Shown here: piece after piece, positions 51,012 through 58,888 of the stretch
Layout of the letters: each line of letters begins with the position of its first letter
Position numbering within the stretch: the stretch's first letter is position 1
Assembly: GCA_009797885.1 (NCBI GenBank)
Contig: WNKP01000017.1
Span: 35,249-99,248 of the forward strand
DNA from: Flavobacteriaceae bacterium GF1
Lineage (GTDB): Bacteria > Bacteroidota > Bacteroidia > Flavobacteriales > Flavobacteriaceae
Length of the DNA: 64,000 nucleotides
Direction of reading: 5' to 3'
Made by a program: the position numbers and the translations under genes
Notes under the pieces: model-generated
Seen by the model: only the letters and a program-made list of their open reading frames with translations
Told to the model about the DNA's origin: nothing
Database searches by the model: none

Positions 51012-52348
51012 ACCGGTTTGCTTAAGATTATGTACCTAGCCGCTGCGAGCCCGTCTGGTTCATGTCCATCAGGCTCCGTAATGATCTTGCCATTGGCATC
51101 TATCTTCCAGTTCCAGCTCTGGAATCCCTCTATCAGGTTTTTGCTCCTTTTGGTTACGTTGATGCTGTAGCCCCGTAACTGGGTAATTCCACCAAACTTG
51201 CTGCCCTTTGGCTTCTTGACCCCCCGGGCGTTCCAACCGTGCTCTCGCATATCGATCAATTGTGTCCTGCCGGAACTGTCACCTACTATCATCCATGCCT
51301 TATAGTTCCTTATCAGTCCCTTTATCCTTTTTTGTTCTTCGGTATCGTCCTTCCCTTCCTTTTCAAGATAGAAACCGTCCTCTTGGTCAAATACCAGATC
51401 TGGGTGTGCTTTTTTCACCTCTTCAATGGCCACCTCATTGAGCCTGTCCACAACGCTTTTGCGCTCGGCCCCCTCCAGTTTTTCAGGGATAAGGTTGTTC
51501 TCACTGAAAAGTTCGTCAAAGTATATCTCCACACCGTCTACGTAGGCGTCGATTAAGATGGTCGGATCGGGGGAGCTTCCAAAATCCATTCCCCTTGGGA
51601 CCCTTTTGACGCCCTCCGGGATTTCGTTAACGATGCTGAACTGGTAAATCCTTCTTTCAGAGTACGAGCCTACCCTTCCCATCCCGTACACCAACCACCA
51701 ATTGGCCCAATGTGCGTCCTTAACATTACTTTGGTGCAACAATCCTTCCTCCTCGGTGAGATCTGGGTCAAGGAACGCCTTTGATTTCTTGATCCTCAGC
51801 TCCTCCAATATCTCCTCTGGACACGCCTCGTTGTCAAGGTAGGTAAGGGACAGGAATTCACTGTTCGGCTCCGTAAGGACCTCCGTATGCGCCCAGAACT
51901 CCTCATCGGCGTTGAAGTCTATGTAGACCTCCTTAGACCTGGTCATGAGGGCGTCGGCAATCGGATAGGGGATATGGTTTCCCTCATTGATGAACAGGAT
52001 GTCCCTTTTTCCGGCCGCCTTTGCCTTTCCAACGGAATCGAACGACTTGAACTGCATCCGACTCTTGCTCCCAAAAGTGTATTCCATTGGATTGCCCACC
52101 CAATGGTCCTCGATCCACCTATTCGTATCACCCATTACGCTTTTGAAAATGTCCACACATCCGTCCCTAACGGCCGGTACGGTCTCGGCAACAACGGTGA
52201 CCTTGATGCCCCTTTCCTTGATACACTTGTCGATAAGTATAGGGATTATTCCATGCGTCTTTCCAGCGGAAGTGGAACCCTGGACGACCTTCTTTCGGGC
52301 CTCCATCTTTTTGATCTTGTTGATTGCCGTGGTACGCTTGAACATCAA
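51005..52348 (-). CDS. terminase large subunit
   Basis: The 447-residue ATPase/nuclease has Walker A GSTSAGKT (24-31), Walker B DILFINEGN (116-124), and a nuclease start GMDFGSSPDPT with Asp255, followed by GDSSGRTQLIDM at about 355-366 and a late PDGLAAARYI. It pulls DNA into the head and cuts concatemers. It overlaps the small subunit by ATGA. Confidence 0.9.
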   Translation of the reverse strand: MMFKRTTAINKIKKMEARKKVVQGSTSAGKTHGIIPILIDKCIKERGIKVTVVAETVPAVRDGCVDIFKSVMGDTNRWIEDHWVGNPMEYTFGSKSRMQFKSFDSVGKAKAAGKRDILFINEGNHIPYPIADALMTRSKEVYIDFNADEEFWAHTEVLTEPNSEFLSLTYLDNEACPEEILEELRIKKSKAFLDPDLTEEEGLLHQSNVKDAHWANWWLVYGMGRVGSYSERRIYQFSIVNEIPEGVKRVPRGMDFGSSPDPTILIDAYVDGVEIYFDELFSENNLIPEKLEGAERKSVVDRLNEVAIEEVKKAHPDLVFDQEDGFYLEKEGKDDTEEQKRIKGLIRNYKAWMIVGDSSGRTQLIDMREHGWNARGVKKPKGSKFGGITQLRGYSINVTKRSKNLIEGFQSWNWKIDANGKIITEPDGHEPDGLAAARYIILSKPVW

Positions 52349-52815
52349 TCGGGGAAGAGCGGTTGTTCGGTCTTTATGTTGTGGTCCACTTCACTCTTGT
52401 CCTTCCATCCAAAGTTCTTCAAAGCGAATATGTTCCCGGTACATTTATCTCCTTGGGCTATTGCAATTTCATGGAATTTTTCAATCCTGCTTATTGCACT
52501 TTTTATGGAGTGGGAAAACTCATCTTTTTTCTTGTAATCGTAAAGTGTTGACTTATCGGCAAATCCAAGGTGAAGGGTCAATCCGGTGACCGTTGGAGGT
52601 TCCGGCATCCTTACCCATTCCATTACTTTTTTCTTGACCTCCTTTGTCCCATCCTCCGTGTGGACCTGCTCAGTGACCTCTTTTTCTTCCTGCTCACCCT
52701 GTATCCATTCAAAATAATCCTGAATAAGGGTCTCAACGGCTTTGGGGTCGGTGTGGATTGGTGGCCTACCACCTTCATTGCCCTCTGCGAATTTATTTCC
52801 TTTGGGAGCAGCCAT
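52345..52815 (-). CDS. terminase small subunit
   Basis: The 156-residue product begins with a Gly-rich, basic stretch (MAAPKGNKFAEGNEGGRPP), continues with a charged helix, and then has VTGLTLHLGFADKSTLYDYK (about 95-114), a helix-turn-helix of the small-terminase type, and FALKNFGWKDKSEV near the end. It recognises pac or cos DNA. Coupled to the large subunit. Confidence 0.85.
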   Translation of the reverse strand: MAAPKGNKFAEGNEGGRPPIHTDPKAVETLIQDYFEWIQGEQEEKEVTEQVHTEDGTKEVKKKVMEWVRMPEPPTVTGLTLHLGFADKSTLYDYKKKDEFSHSIKSAISRIEKFHEIAIAQGDKCTGNIFALKNFGWKDKSEVDHNIKTEQPLFPD

Positions 52816-52832
52816 TAGAAGTTGATTTTAAA

Positions 52833-52988
52833 TTAAATGTAGACTTCAATATCAATTTTCGGATTCAGCTTCCTTGCCTCATTTGTAAGTATCATCCTGA
52901 GTATCTTGGCCTCATTTTCAGTTGCGTTCTCTATGACCAGGCCATGGACGTTAAAAGAGGGGCGGTATATGGTTGCATTCTTTGCCAT
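52833..52988 (-). CDS. 51-residue protein before terminase genes
   Basis: An ATG at 52988 opens 51 codons to TAA: MAKNATIYRPSFNVHGLVIE ... ILTNEARKLNPKIDIEVYI, a strand-helix-strand pattern. It ends 18 bp before the small terminase start. It begins just after a terminator-like hairpin, so it may be the first gene of the late transcript. Not recognised. Confidence 0.6.
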   Translation of the reverse strand: MAKNATIYRPSFNVHGLVIENATENEAKILRMILTNEARKLNPKIDIEVYI

Positions 52989-52990
52989 AA

Positions 52991-53027
52991 TAAAAAATCC
53001 CGAACACTTTGCGAAGCCTCCGGGATT
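52991..53027 (-). terminator. intrinsic terminator/attenuator before late genes
   Basis: On the minus strand AATCCCG (53027-53021) pairs with CGGGATT (53002-52996), then six T follow, ending 3 bp before the ATG at 52988. This is a clean Rho-independent terminator placed just in front of the late genes, so early-to-late read-through or antitermination could be controlled here. Confidence 0.65.
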
Positions 53028-53030
53028 CCT

Positions 53031-53081
53031 GCCTATTACCTAAAATGCCCATTGCTCCAGATTGAACTGAGAGTAATAGGC
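53031..53081. promoter_or_regulatory. second hairpin in the early/late boundary
   Basis: GCCTATTAC (53031-53039) and GTAATAGGC (53073-53081) are perfect complements with a 33-nt loop. Lying 4 bp from the terminator hairpin, it could form a two-state RNA switch or a small RNA with it. Confidence 0.5.
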
Positions 53082-53254
53082 AATTCAAATATAAGAATTA
53101 ATGTAATATTATTGCATATTTAAGATGTTAATATTCGCCATTTTTTTGAAAAGTGCATTTAGGATTCATAAAAATGGACTTGATACCATTGAGAACGACC
53201 ATTTGATAACTCTAGGTTATTTTTTAAATTTATGGTTCCTCCAAAGGTGTACAT

Positions 53255-53776
53255 ATGGAATACAGGATCAAGGAATTCATGGACAAACATGGCATTAGCC
53301 AAAAAGGGCTGGCCGAAGTGACGGGACTTAGCCCAAGCACCATACGAAGGGCATACCGAGGGACACGGATCCTTAGGATAACTACAATGCAGTCGATTTT
53401 GGAGGGACTGAGGGAGTTAACCTCTGATGCGGACCTCACCGACAGGGACCAATTGAATTTCCTGCTTAAATTATATGGGCCCAGAAAGGGAATGGTGCCG
53501 AAAAAACTTGAGTACTTAACGGATACGCCCACTTATAAGTCATTGTTCAGTCCGGTGATGTTCGAAAAAAGTTTTACGGACGATAAACCCTTTCGGCCCC
53601 GCCTTAAGCTTGAACTGGAAATACCTGAAGGTGTCTCGGACGAAAGGGTAAAGGAGGTCGTGGCGGAGGCCGTGAAGAAGCTGGACAGGCTCCACCGGGC
53701 AAAAAAGGGGAGCGGTCTAAAGGTCATTGACCTACAGGCCAAAAAAGAGGGTGTCAATGAAAGCGTGATGAAGTGA
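53255..53776 (+). CDS. HTH regulator (phage repressor candidate)
   Basis: The 173-residue protein starts with an XRE-type HTH (IKEFMDKHGISQKGLAEVTG LSPSTIRRAYRG split over residues 5-35). The rest is charged and helical (VSDERVKEVVAEAVKKLDRL). It is on the plus strand, opposite to the early and late genes and between them, which is where a temperate repressor is expected. No peptidase-type C-terminal domain (LexA/CI) is present, so induction by RecA cleavage is unlikely. Confidence 0.75.
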   Translation: MEYRIKEFMDKHGISQKGLAEVTGLSPSTIRRAYRGTRILRITTMQSILEGLRELTSDADLTDRDQLNFLLKLYGPRKGMVPKKLEYLTDTPTYKSLFSPVMFEKSFTDDKPFRPRLKLELEIPEGVSDERVKEVVAEAVKKLDRLHRAKKGSGLKVIDLQAKKEGVNESVMK

Positions 53777-54117
53777 TGAAGAGGAAGATTACCATAATCA
53801 TGGAAGGGCGTTCGGCGACGGATGATCCCAAACTTTTGGAGGAGATCGGCAGGAGCTTCCCTGAGGATGATATCAAGATACAGATAAAGCCCAACCAAAT
53901 GGTCGATGATGAAGTCGGGAGGATACAATGCGACGACGTGGCCCAGGAAGCGTTGGACGAAAGTGAAGAGGAACATTGGGACGTTGACCTTGGGGAAGGG
54001 GAAGGGGAAATGGCAGAAAAGGAATTAAGGGAATTCCGAAAAGAGCTTGGAAAGCATGGGGTCAAAATGACGGTGGGTACAATAATCCAAGAACTGATCA
54101 AATCAATCTTTGGATAA
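53773..54117 (+). CDS. acidic hypothetical protein, 114 residues
   Basis: The start overlaps the repressor stop by ATGA. The product is acidic in the middle (ALDESEEEHWDVDLGEGEGE) with a structured start (KRKITIIMEGRSATDDPKLL). Possibly an accessory to the repressor. No family recognised. Confidence 0.6.
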   Translation: MMKRKITIIMEGRSATDDPKLLEEIGRSFPEDDIKIQIKPNQMVDDEVGRIQCDDVAQEALDESEEEHWDVDLGEGEGEMAEKELREFRKELGKHGVKMTVGTIIQELIKSIFG

Positions 54118-54136
54118 GTGGGATAATACTTAATTT

Positions 54137-54256
54137 ATGGCCGATAGGAGCGAAATAGAAAAGCCCGGAACACAGATAATAGACAATGGGGAGGTTTTGG
54201 ACTCCGATATCTCGTGGACCATTGCCCTCATCCCAAGGGGAACGCCACCGCCCTAA
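54137..54256 (+). CDS. 39-residue protein in the repressor operon
   Basis: An ATG at 54137, 20 bp after the previous stop, opens MADRSEIEKPGTQIIDNGEV ... WTIALIPRGTPPP and ends TAA. It follows the repressor operon in frame order and has normal composition. No family recognised. Confidence 0.4.
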   Translation: MADRSEIEKPGTQIIDNGEVLDSDISWTIALIPRGTPPP

Positions 54257-54262
54257 AGCGAC

Positions 54263-54358
54263 ATGGTGGACCTGTCGCCATCGCCATTGCATTTCCTGGT
54301 ACTGTACTTTGTTATAATTGCCTTACTGACCGTCATCTGTTATCGTTTCTTTAAGTAG
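54263..54358 (+). CDS. 31-residue single-TM peptide
   Basis: An ATG at 54263, 7 bp after the 39-residue gene, opens MVDLSPSPLHFLVLYFVIIA ... YRFFK, one hydrophobic helix with a basic end. It is the last gene of this plus-strand run. Small membrane peptide, role unknown. Confidence 0.4.
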   Translation: MVDLSPSPLHFLVLYFVIIALLTVICYRFFK

Positions 54359-54379
54359 TTCTTTTGGTTGCACCTCTGC

Positions 54380-54568
54380 CTAATGCCTTTTAGTGAATTT
54401 TCCTTCATACCATATAAATACGCAGAATTCAATACCAAAGACGATAAGGACAGCTTCCATTATAAACGATATAATATCACGACTGCCATCCATCAGGCCT
54501 GGAATGGTGATATATAAAACGAACAAGTAAAATAGGATCCTGACAATCCTGAACGCCTTTCTGAACAT
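54380..54568 (-). CDS. 62-residue two-TM protein
   Basis: Two hydrophobic helices (about 7-24 and 33-54) with basic ends (MFRKAFRIVR and GKFTKRH). It converges with the repressor operon, 22 bp apart. It is the last of the early minus-strand genes. Unrecognised. Confidence 0.5.
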   Translation of the reverse strand: MFRKAFRIVRILFYLFVLYITIPGLMDGSRDIISFIMEAVLIVFGIEFCVFIWYEGKFTKRH

Positions 54569-54674
54569 TTGAACGGTTGTTCTTTTTGCTATTATAGTAA
54601 CAATAACGCTCCCTACCCAGTTTGTATATATGCCTCTATTTCACTACCTACAATGGGTAGTACCTAAGCTAATC

Positions 54675-54971
54675 TTATTTTTCCTTTATTCCCTTCAACA
54701 TTTCCCCCCTTGCCCATTTTGCGAACTCCCGGGCAATTGTCCTGTCCTTTGATTGAAAAAGGGAAAAATGCCGATTGATTTTATTTTGAATCAAATGATC
54801 CCCCAGCCTTTCCGCTATGGTGTGGGAGAGGTAGGATTGGGCTTCCGTGTTCAGAATTTCCACAAATCTTGAAAAGGTAATTTTTTCGTTGTCGTATTGG
54901 TTTAAGACTTTACGAAGACTACTTACGCTATGTGGTTTAAATTTTGGTATTACTTTTTCCTCCGCGCTCAT
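54675..54971 (-). CDS. early hypothetical protein, 98 residues
   Basis: A helical, charged product (LRKVLNQYDNEKITFSRFVE ... DRTIAREFAKWARGEMLKGI). Its start overlaps the YopX stop by ATGA. No family recognised. Confidence 0.6.
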   Translation of the reverse strand: MSAEEKVIPKFKPHSVSSLRKVLNQYDNEKITFSRFVEILNTEAQSYLSHTIAERLGDHLIQNKINRHFSLFQSKDRTIAREFAKWARGEMLKGIKEK

Positions 54972-55375
54972 AACATTTCCGGGTTTTGGTGGGCGTTGCC
55001 CTTGATTTCAGCGTTTGCCCACAGCTTTTTCAAGAAACCGCTGTTTGTTGACAGGGATTGTTGATATGGGCCGTATTTGTCTCCCTGGTTCGATATGGCG
55101 TGGAAACCGCATTGATTGGCTGCCCAGTAAACCTTGTAAACGCATCCTCCAAAATCAACAATATCCCCCTCATAGATTTCCTTTCCGTTCCTGTCATGGA
55201 GTCCGGTGAATTGGCCAACGCTTTCGGGCCTCACCATATATGCAAAGGGCGCTCCCGATTTGTTTGAAATGTAATGGCCCTTTCTGACTGTGGAATAATC
55301 CTTTTTTAAATGTGTGTAATTTCCATATACCCATTCGCCTTGCCTTGTAAGCCCCCTGTATTTTATTGTCCTCAT
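54968..55375 (-). CDS. YopX-family protein
   Basis: The 135-residue protein carries the YopX core: IKYRGLTRQGEWVYGNY at the start and VRPESVGQFTGLHDRNGKEI YEGDIVDFGG (split, about 48-77). YopX proteins are common in phages of Bacteroidota and Firmicutes and have no assigned function. Confidence 0.9.
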   Translation of the reverse strand: MRTIKYRGLTRQGEWVYGNYTHLKKDYSTVRKGHYISNKSGAPFAYMVRPESVGQFTGLHDRNGKEIYEGDIVDFGGCVYKVYWAANQCGFHAISNQGDKYGPYQQSLSTNSGFLKKLWANAEIKGNAHQNPEML

Positions 55376-55378
55376 ATC

Positions 55379-55744
55379 CTAAAAGTTTTTGCTGATGATT
55401 TTACCAAGTTTTATGACGAAGTATTTGGTATCGTAAACGGCGCCCCATTCCTCTCTTCCATAGCCTACGTCCATATCCTTTAGCTCAACCACCATTTGCC
55501 TTCTGTTTTTGGAATAGCCATTTGAAAAAATAACCGTTTCATAATTATTGTTCCATGCTATGTTTTGATAATCTCCTGTCAACAATCTATCGATTTGGCT
55601 TTTGGATGAAAAGTCATCAACCCAAAGTGCATGGACGAACCTCTCGCACCAATAATCCTTGATTGCCCTTTATTCCTCATTCTTTTCACCAGAAGCAATC
55701 ATATCAAACCATTTCGCTTTTAAATTCAAGTGAAGTGTTTTCAT
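55379..55744 (-). pseudogene. ASCH-domain gene with in-frame TAA at codon 25
   Basis: The ATG at 55744 overlaps the previous stop (ATGA) and opens MKTLHLNLKAKWFDMIASGE KNEE, then TAA at 55672-55670, then RAIKDYWCERFVHALWV on the same frame down to a second stop at 55379. ASCH proteins of this type read KKWFDMIxSGEKxEEYREIK, so the stop stands where Tyr (TAC or TAT) is expected: one base change. The rest (YETVIFSNGYSKNRRQMVVE) is intact and fits the family. ASCH domains bind RNA or modified bases. Either a recent nonsense mutation, a sequencing error, or read-through. Confidence 0.8.
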
Positions 55745-56004
55745 AGCTTATCCAGTTCCTTTAAGATTTTCTCGTAGTGTTCTTTGTTACAATCAACGGT
55801 GAAAGCGGAACGGCCTTGGGAATCAACCGGGAGAGGATGTACTTCCATAGGATTTGCCGCTATTATCGCTTTTAGTTCAATGCGGTAGCATTTTCTGGAA
55901 GTCGCCATAATTGAACTGACCGGAATCGTTCTCCCAAATTCGGTCATCAGAAATGTGAACCATTTCTTTGCCCCTTCCTCTGCTATTTTCTGATAGTCTT
56001 TCAT
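55741..56004 (-). CDS. early hypothetical protein, 87 residues
   Basis: The product (MKDYQKIAEEGAKKWFTFLM ... CNKEHYEKILKELDKL) is mixed, with a helical start. Overlaps the ASCH start by ATGA. The leader AAAATTAAAACTTGACCAATG resembles those of neighbouring early genes. No family recognised. Confidence 0.6.
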   Translation of the reverse strand: MKDYQKIAEEGAKKWFTFLMTEFGRTIPVSSIMATSRKCYRIELKAIIAANPMEVHPLPVDSQGRSAFTVDCNKEHYEKILKELDKL

Positions 56005-56028
56005 TGGTCAAGTTTTAATTTTATTTTA

Positions 56029-56343
56029 TCAGTTGTTTTGCTCTTGGTCCGAAACTCCCTTCAAATCAGTTCCGAACATTTTATTTAGCGGATCGATCAC
56101 ATGCTGCGGAACACCCCTTAATTTCAATTCCAGATTTGAAATTTTAGTCCTCATTTCCTGTTCACGTTTTGAAGCGTTTCTAATTACTTCCTCTAATCCC
56201 TTTTCCCTAAAAATGGCGTGTTCATAATTATCGATTAAATTCTTGACGCTTTTTTTAAATGTTCTTTCTTTAAAATGGTCTGAAGATTTTTTGTAATACC
56301 ACTTGAATACAATGTGATGTATTTTTAATTTTAGTCTTTTCAT
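56029..56343 (-). CDS. basic coiled-coil protein, 104 residues
   Basis: A basic start (MKRLKLKIHHIVFKWYYKKS) is followed by a coiled coil (LEEVIRNASKREQEMRTKIS) and a short tail. The start overlaps the previous stop by ATGA. Not recognised. Confidence 0.6.
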   Translation of the reverse strand: MKRLKLKIHHIVFKWYYKKSSDHFKERTFKKSVKNLIDNYEHAIFREKGLEEVIRNASKREQEMRTKISNLELKLRGVPQHVIDPLNKMFGTDLKGVSDQEQNN

Positions 56344-56543
56344 GCTTCAAGGTCTTTTAAGAGGGTTTCTTCTTTGCTCATTGTGTAAGTGGTCCTGTAA
56401 ATACAAAATCCAAAAATCCTACTGCTGTAAATCCCATACAATTGGTTCCATTCCTTCTTTCTAACTTCCGTTTTTGGGTTCTTGTCCTTTAGCACATTCC
56501 TTAATTTTGATGCTCGGTTTATGATTATATTGCCAATCCTCAT
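56340..56543 (-). CDS. small basic early protein, 67 residues
   Basis: MRIGNIIINRASKLRNVLKD ... YSSRIFGFCIYRTTYTMSKE. Short, basic, coupled to the coiled-coil gene. Not recognised. Confidence 0.5.
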   Translation of the reverse strand: MRIGNIIINRASKLRNVLKDKNPKTEVRKKEWNQLYGIYSSRIFGFCIYRTTYTMSKEETLLKDLEA

Positions 56544-56548
56544 AGTTT

Positions 56549-56908
56549 CTAATGGTGATTTTTTCCAATTGAAGGCATAAGCGTTTCTACTTCTTCAAGC
56601 CATTTTGATTTTTTTGGAAGGGGCTTGTAATCAATGGAGGTGCCGACATTAGGCATATTATTGTTATACCAATGGGCTTGGTTACATCGACTTTCGTACT
56701 TACTATTTTCAACTTTAAAAGCTTCAAGCAACAATTTTTTCAACCTCTCGTTCTCCGCTTTGAGTTGAAAATAAAATCCCCTTTGCTTTCTTAATTCTCC
56801 AAGAACTTGCCTAGCTCTTAAATACATTACTTTTTCAGAAGATGCCAAACCATTTTCATCAAAAGCGTGCATAAATTCTTCTACAAAATCTTTTGCCTTA
56901 TCACTCAT
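56549..56908 (-). CDS. early hypothetical protein, 119 residues
   Basis: Helical product with a coiled-coil middle (FQLKAENERLKKLLLEAFKV) and a flexible Asn-rich part. The start overlaps the gene upstream by ATGA. Not recognised. Confidence 0.55.
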   Translation of the reverse strand: MSDKAKDFVEEFMHAFDENGLASSEKVMYLRARQVLGELRKQRGFYFQLKAENERLKKLLLEAFKVENSKYESRCNQAHWYNNNMPNVGTSIDYKPLPKKSKWLEEVETLMPSIGKNHH

Positions 56909-57189
56909 CTGTCAATCTTTAAAATTTGTTTATTGTCCTTTTCTACTGCCCTAATGATTTCGTCCATGTCGCTTTCAAGGGCTATGAAGCCACATACATC
57001 CTGTAGTGCTTCAAATAGGTTCTGGCCACGGCTAAGCTCTATTTCCTGCCCTGAATCTTTTGGAAGGTTTTCTTTAAGATATAGTTGTAAAATACCTTCA
57101 TCGTCCCTCATTCTTTTGAAGGCCACACCCGCCTTTCTTCCTGCTAGAAAAGCATGGGTGATTCTTTCTCTAAGTTCAAGTGTCTCCAT
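56905..57189 (-). CDS. early hypothetical protein, 94 residues
   Basis: Helical product (METLELRERITHAFLAGRKA ... ALESDMDEIIRAVEKDNKQI). The leader ATTTAAAACCAAAGCAATG matches the recurrent early-gene leader. Not recognised. Confidence 0.6.
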   Translation of the reverse strand: METLELRERITHAFLAGRKAGVAFKRMRDDEGILQLYLKENLPKDSGQEIELSRGQNLFEALQDVCGFIALESDMDEIIRAVEKDNKQILKIDR

Positions 57190-57199
57190 TGCTTTGGTT

Positions 57200-57793
57200 T
57201 TAAATGTTTTCTAGGGGCAAATGCTCAAAGTGTTCCTTACTGAATAAGATTGCCTTCACACCTTTATCCGTTGTGTGTCCAACTACATCCATGGTCATTA
57301 TGGTCTTGTACATGAGTATCAAATCACCAATACCGTCCAAAAAAACATACCTATCCACTTGGGGATCCATCAATACCATCTTGTTTTCAGAACCACAATA
57401 CAGCAGCATTATCCGATGCCTGCCGTTGAGCCTTTGTTTTGAGGCCACGGTAACGAATATCGGGATGAACCATTTGCTCCCGTCATGTGTCTCATGTGGC
57501 CAGAACTCCATTGCCCTTTTAAGTTGACCCAAGGTCAGCCCGTCATAAAGATGGTTTCCATTGTGGGCCAGTTTTTCCAGGACCAAGTGTTGTCCACCTA
57601 TACCGAATTTTTTGATGTTCCAGTTTATTATTTTACATTCCTCATCTTCGTTGTGGCCCCCGTTTTCCTTGTAGTACTTTTTAAAGCCGGACATGGTGTT
57701 GAATAGGTTCATGTAGCAGTACAGGACACAGTTGGTCGGGTCGCCACCTTGTGGAAAGTGTATTTTTTTCAATTGGTTTTCAGTCTTTATCAT
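57200..57793 (-). CDS. possible papain-like/C39-like cysteine protease
   Basis: The 197-residue product has GGDPTNCVLYCYMNLFN (Cys22) at the start, a middle QHLVLEKLAHNGNHLYDGLT, and RHRIMLLYCGSENKMVLMDPQVD (His about 127, Asp about 142). The spacing and local patterns (Q/N-C at a helix start, H at a strand start, D/N after it) are those of papain-fold peptidases such as C39. The family assignment is by eye and uncertain. In a phage such a protein may process a host or phage target. Confidence 0.45.
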   Translation of the reverse strand: MIKTENQLKKIHFPQGGDPTNCVLYCYMNLFNTMSGFKKYYKENGGHNEDEECKIINWNIKKFGIGGQHLVLEKLAHNGNHLYDGLTLGQLKRAMEFWPHETHDGSKWFIPIFVTVASKQRLNGRHRIMLLYCGSENKMVLMDPQVDRYVFLDGIGDLILMYKTIMTMDVVGHTTDKGVKAILFSKEHFEHLPLENI

Positions 57794-57810
57794 TGCTTAT
57801 GTTGTTTGGG

Positions 57811-58296
57811 TTAAAATTTTCCCGTTGCCAATTTTCGAAGTCCTTCATACCTGTTGAACTCATCGGGAAAGTTTTTCCTTTGCCAATCCCTTCTTCTGGC
57901 CTCATGTTCCTCGTACAACCTCAAGGTGAAATTGATTGTTGGATGGTAGGTACTCCCGCCAATGACTTCCTCAAAGTTCCCTCTATAGGAAAAATGGTTG
58001 TGGTTGGGCCAACCCCCTTTTCTCAATTTTCGGATTCCTATCCCAAAATGGTTGGCAATATGGAACGGCTCCGAATCCCTGTACCATACCTTTAGGGACT
58101 CAATGAGGGCATAGTTTCCCGATGGGCAATTGGCGCGGTATTCATCGACCTCAAAGTTTGACCACCACAATGGTTTGTCCTCCACCGGAAAGACTTTGAG
58201 CATTACACACTCAACTTTTACTTCTTTCCCTTGCCACTTCAATTTGGTTCTGGGAAAGGAATCCGGGTTGTCAATGTTGTTAATTAGTTTCTTCAT
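57811..58296 (-). CDS. early hypothetical protein, 161 residues
   Basis: The product (MKKLINNIDNPDSFPRTKLK ... NFTLRLYEEHEARRRDWQRK) is mixed, with several Trp and His. It is preceded by a structured 100-bp gap. Not recognised. Confidence 0.55.
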   Translation of the reverse strand: MKKLINNIDNPDSFPRTKLKWQGKEVKVECVMLKVFPVEDKPLWWSNFEVDEYRANCPSGNYALIESLKVWYRDSEPFHIANHFGIGIRKLRKGGWPNHNHFSYRGNFEEVIGGSTYHPTINFTLRLYEEHEARRRDWQRKNFPDEFNRYEGLRKLATGKF

Positions 58297-58312
58297 CCCC
58301 TTGGTTTTAAAT

Positions 58313-58382
58313 AAGGCACTGCATGGTCTTATTTTGAAGTTAAACCCGGCAAGTGTTTGACCCTTGATAAGTACAGTGCCTT
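58313..58382 (-). ncRNA. structured leader or small RNA between early genes
   Basis: On the minus strand AAGGCACTG (58382-58374) pairs perfectly with CAGTGCCTT (58321-58313), with an inner GGTC/GACC pair and a 50-nt interior. It lies 17 bp upstream of the start at 58296 and could be a translational leader, a processing site or a small RNA. No known riboswitch matches. Confidence 0.4.
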
Positions 58383-58396
58383 TTGTTTTTATTCGG

Positions 58397-58624
58397 TTAA
58401 GTAATGGGGTTTTCGTTTAGTTTGTTTTTAAAGGTGAAAAACAGCATTTTACCTAAAATTTCATTTTTATCAACTTCAAAATTCACATAATCCTCTATGG
58501 ACAAAGTGCTTTCATTGATTGGGTAATTTGCATCATCAACATCATCTGTTGTAAGGTCCAATAATCCTATCGGCATATCTTCCGGCAGGGTTTCCAAATA
58601 GTTTTTTAAGTCTTTTACTTTCAT
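58397..58624 (-). CDS. early hypothetical protein, 75 residues
   Basis: Acidic product MKVKDLKNYLETLPEDMPIG LLDLTTDDVDDANYP (first 35 residues) with the pattern of small proteins annotated only as hypothetical in phages. Leader GACTAAAACTATAAAGATG. Not recognised. Confidence 0.6.
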   Translation of the reverse strand: MKVKDLKNYLETLPEDMPIGLLDLTTDDVDDANYPINESTLSIEDYVNFEVDKNEILGKMLFFTFKNKLNENPIT

Positions 58625-58645
58625 CTTTATAGTTTTAGTCCTTTG

Positions 58646-58888
58646 TTATTGTTCAGTACCGAATAGTTCTTCAATATCCCATCCCATGTAATCGCAGATA
58701 TACTTCATTTCCAAACAAACATAATCGGGTTGGCACGAGAGGGTTATGGCGCCGTCATCAAAAACGCATTCATCCAGTAGTTTCATGAAATCTTCCAATT
58801 GGAAATAGTAGAGGAACAGATACACTTCGCCGTCATCCCAATTAAATTCCGGTTCAATTTCTTTTACATATGCTTTTACTTCTTCCAT
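58646..58888 (-). CDS. early hypothetical protein, 80 residues
   Basis: Acidic helical product (MEEVKAYVKEIEPEFNWDDG ... EMKYICDYMGWDIEELFG). Its leader TAAAACAAGGATAATG is identical to that of the gene at 59334. Start shares one base with the previous stop. Confidence 0.6.
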   Translation of the reverse strand: MEEVKAYVKEIEPEFNWDDGEVYLFLYYFQLEDFMKLLDECVFDDGAITLSCQPDYVCLEMKYICDYMGWDIEELFGTEQ

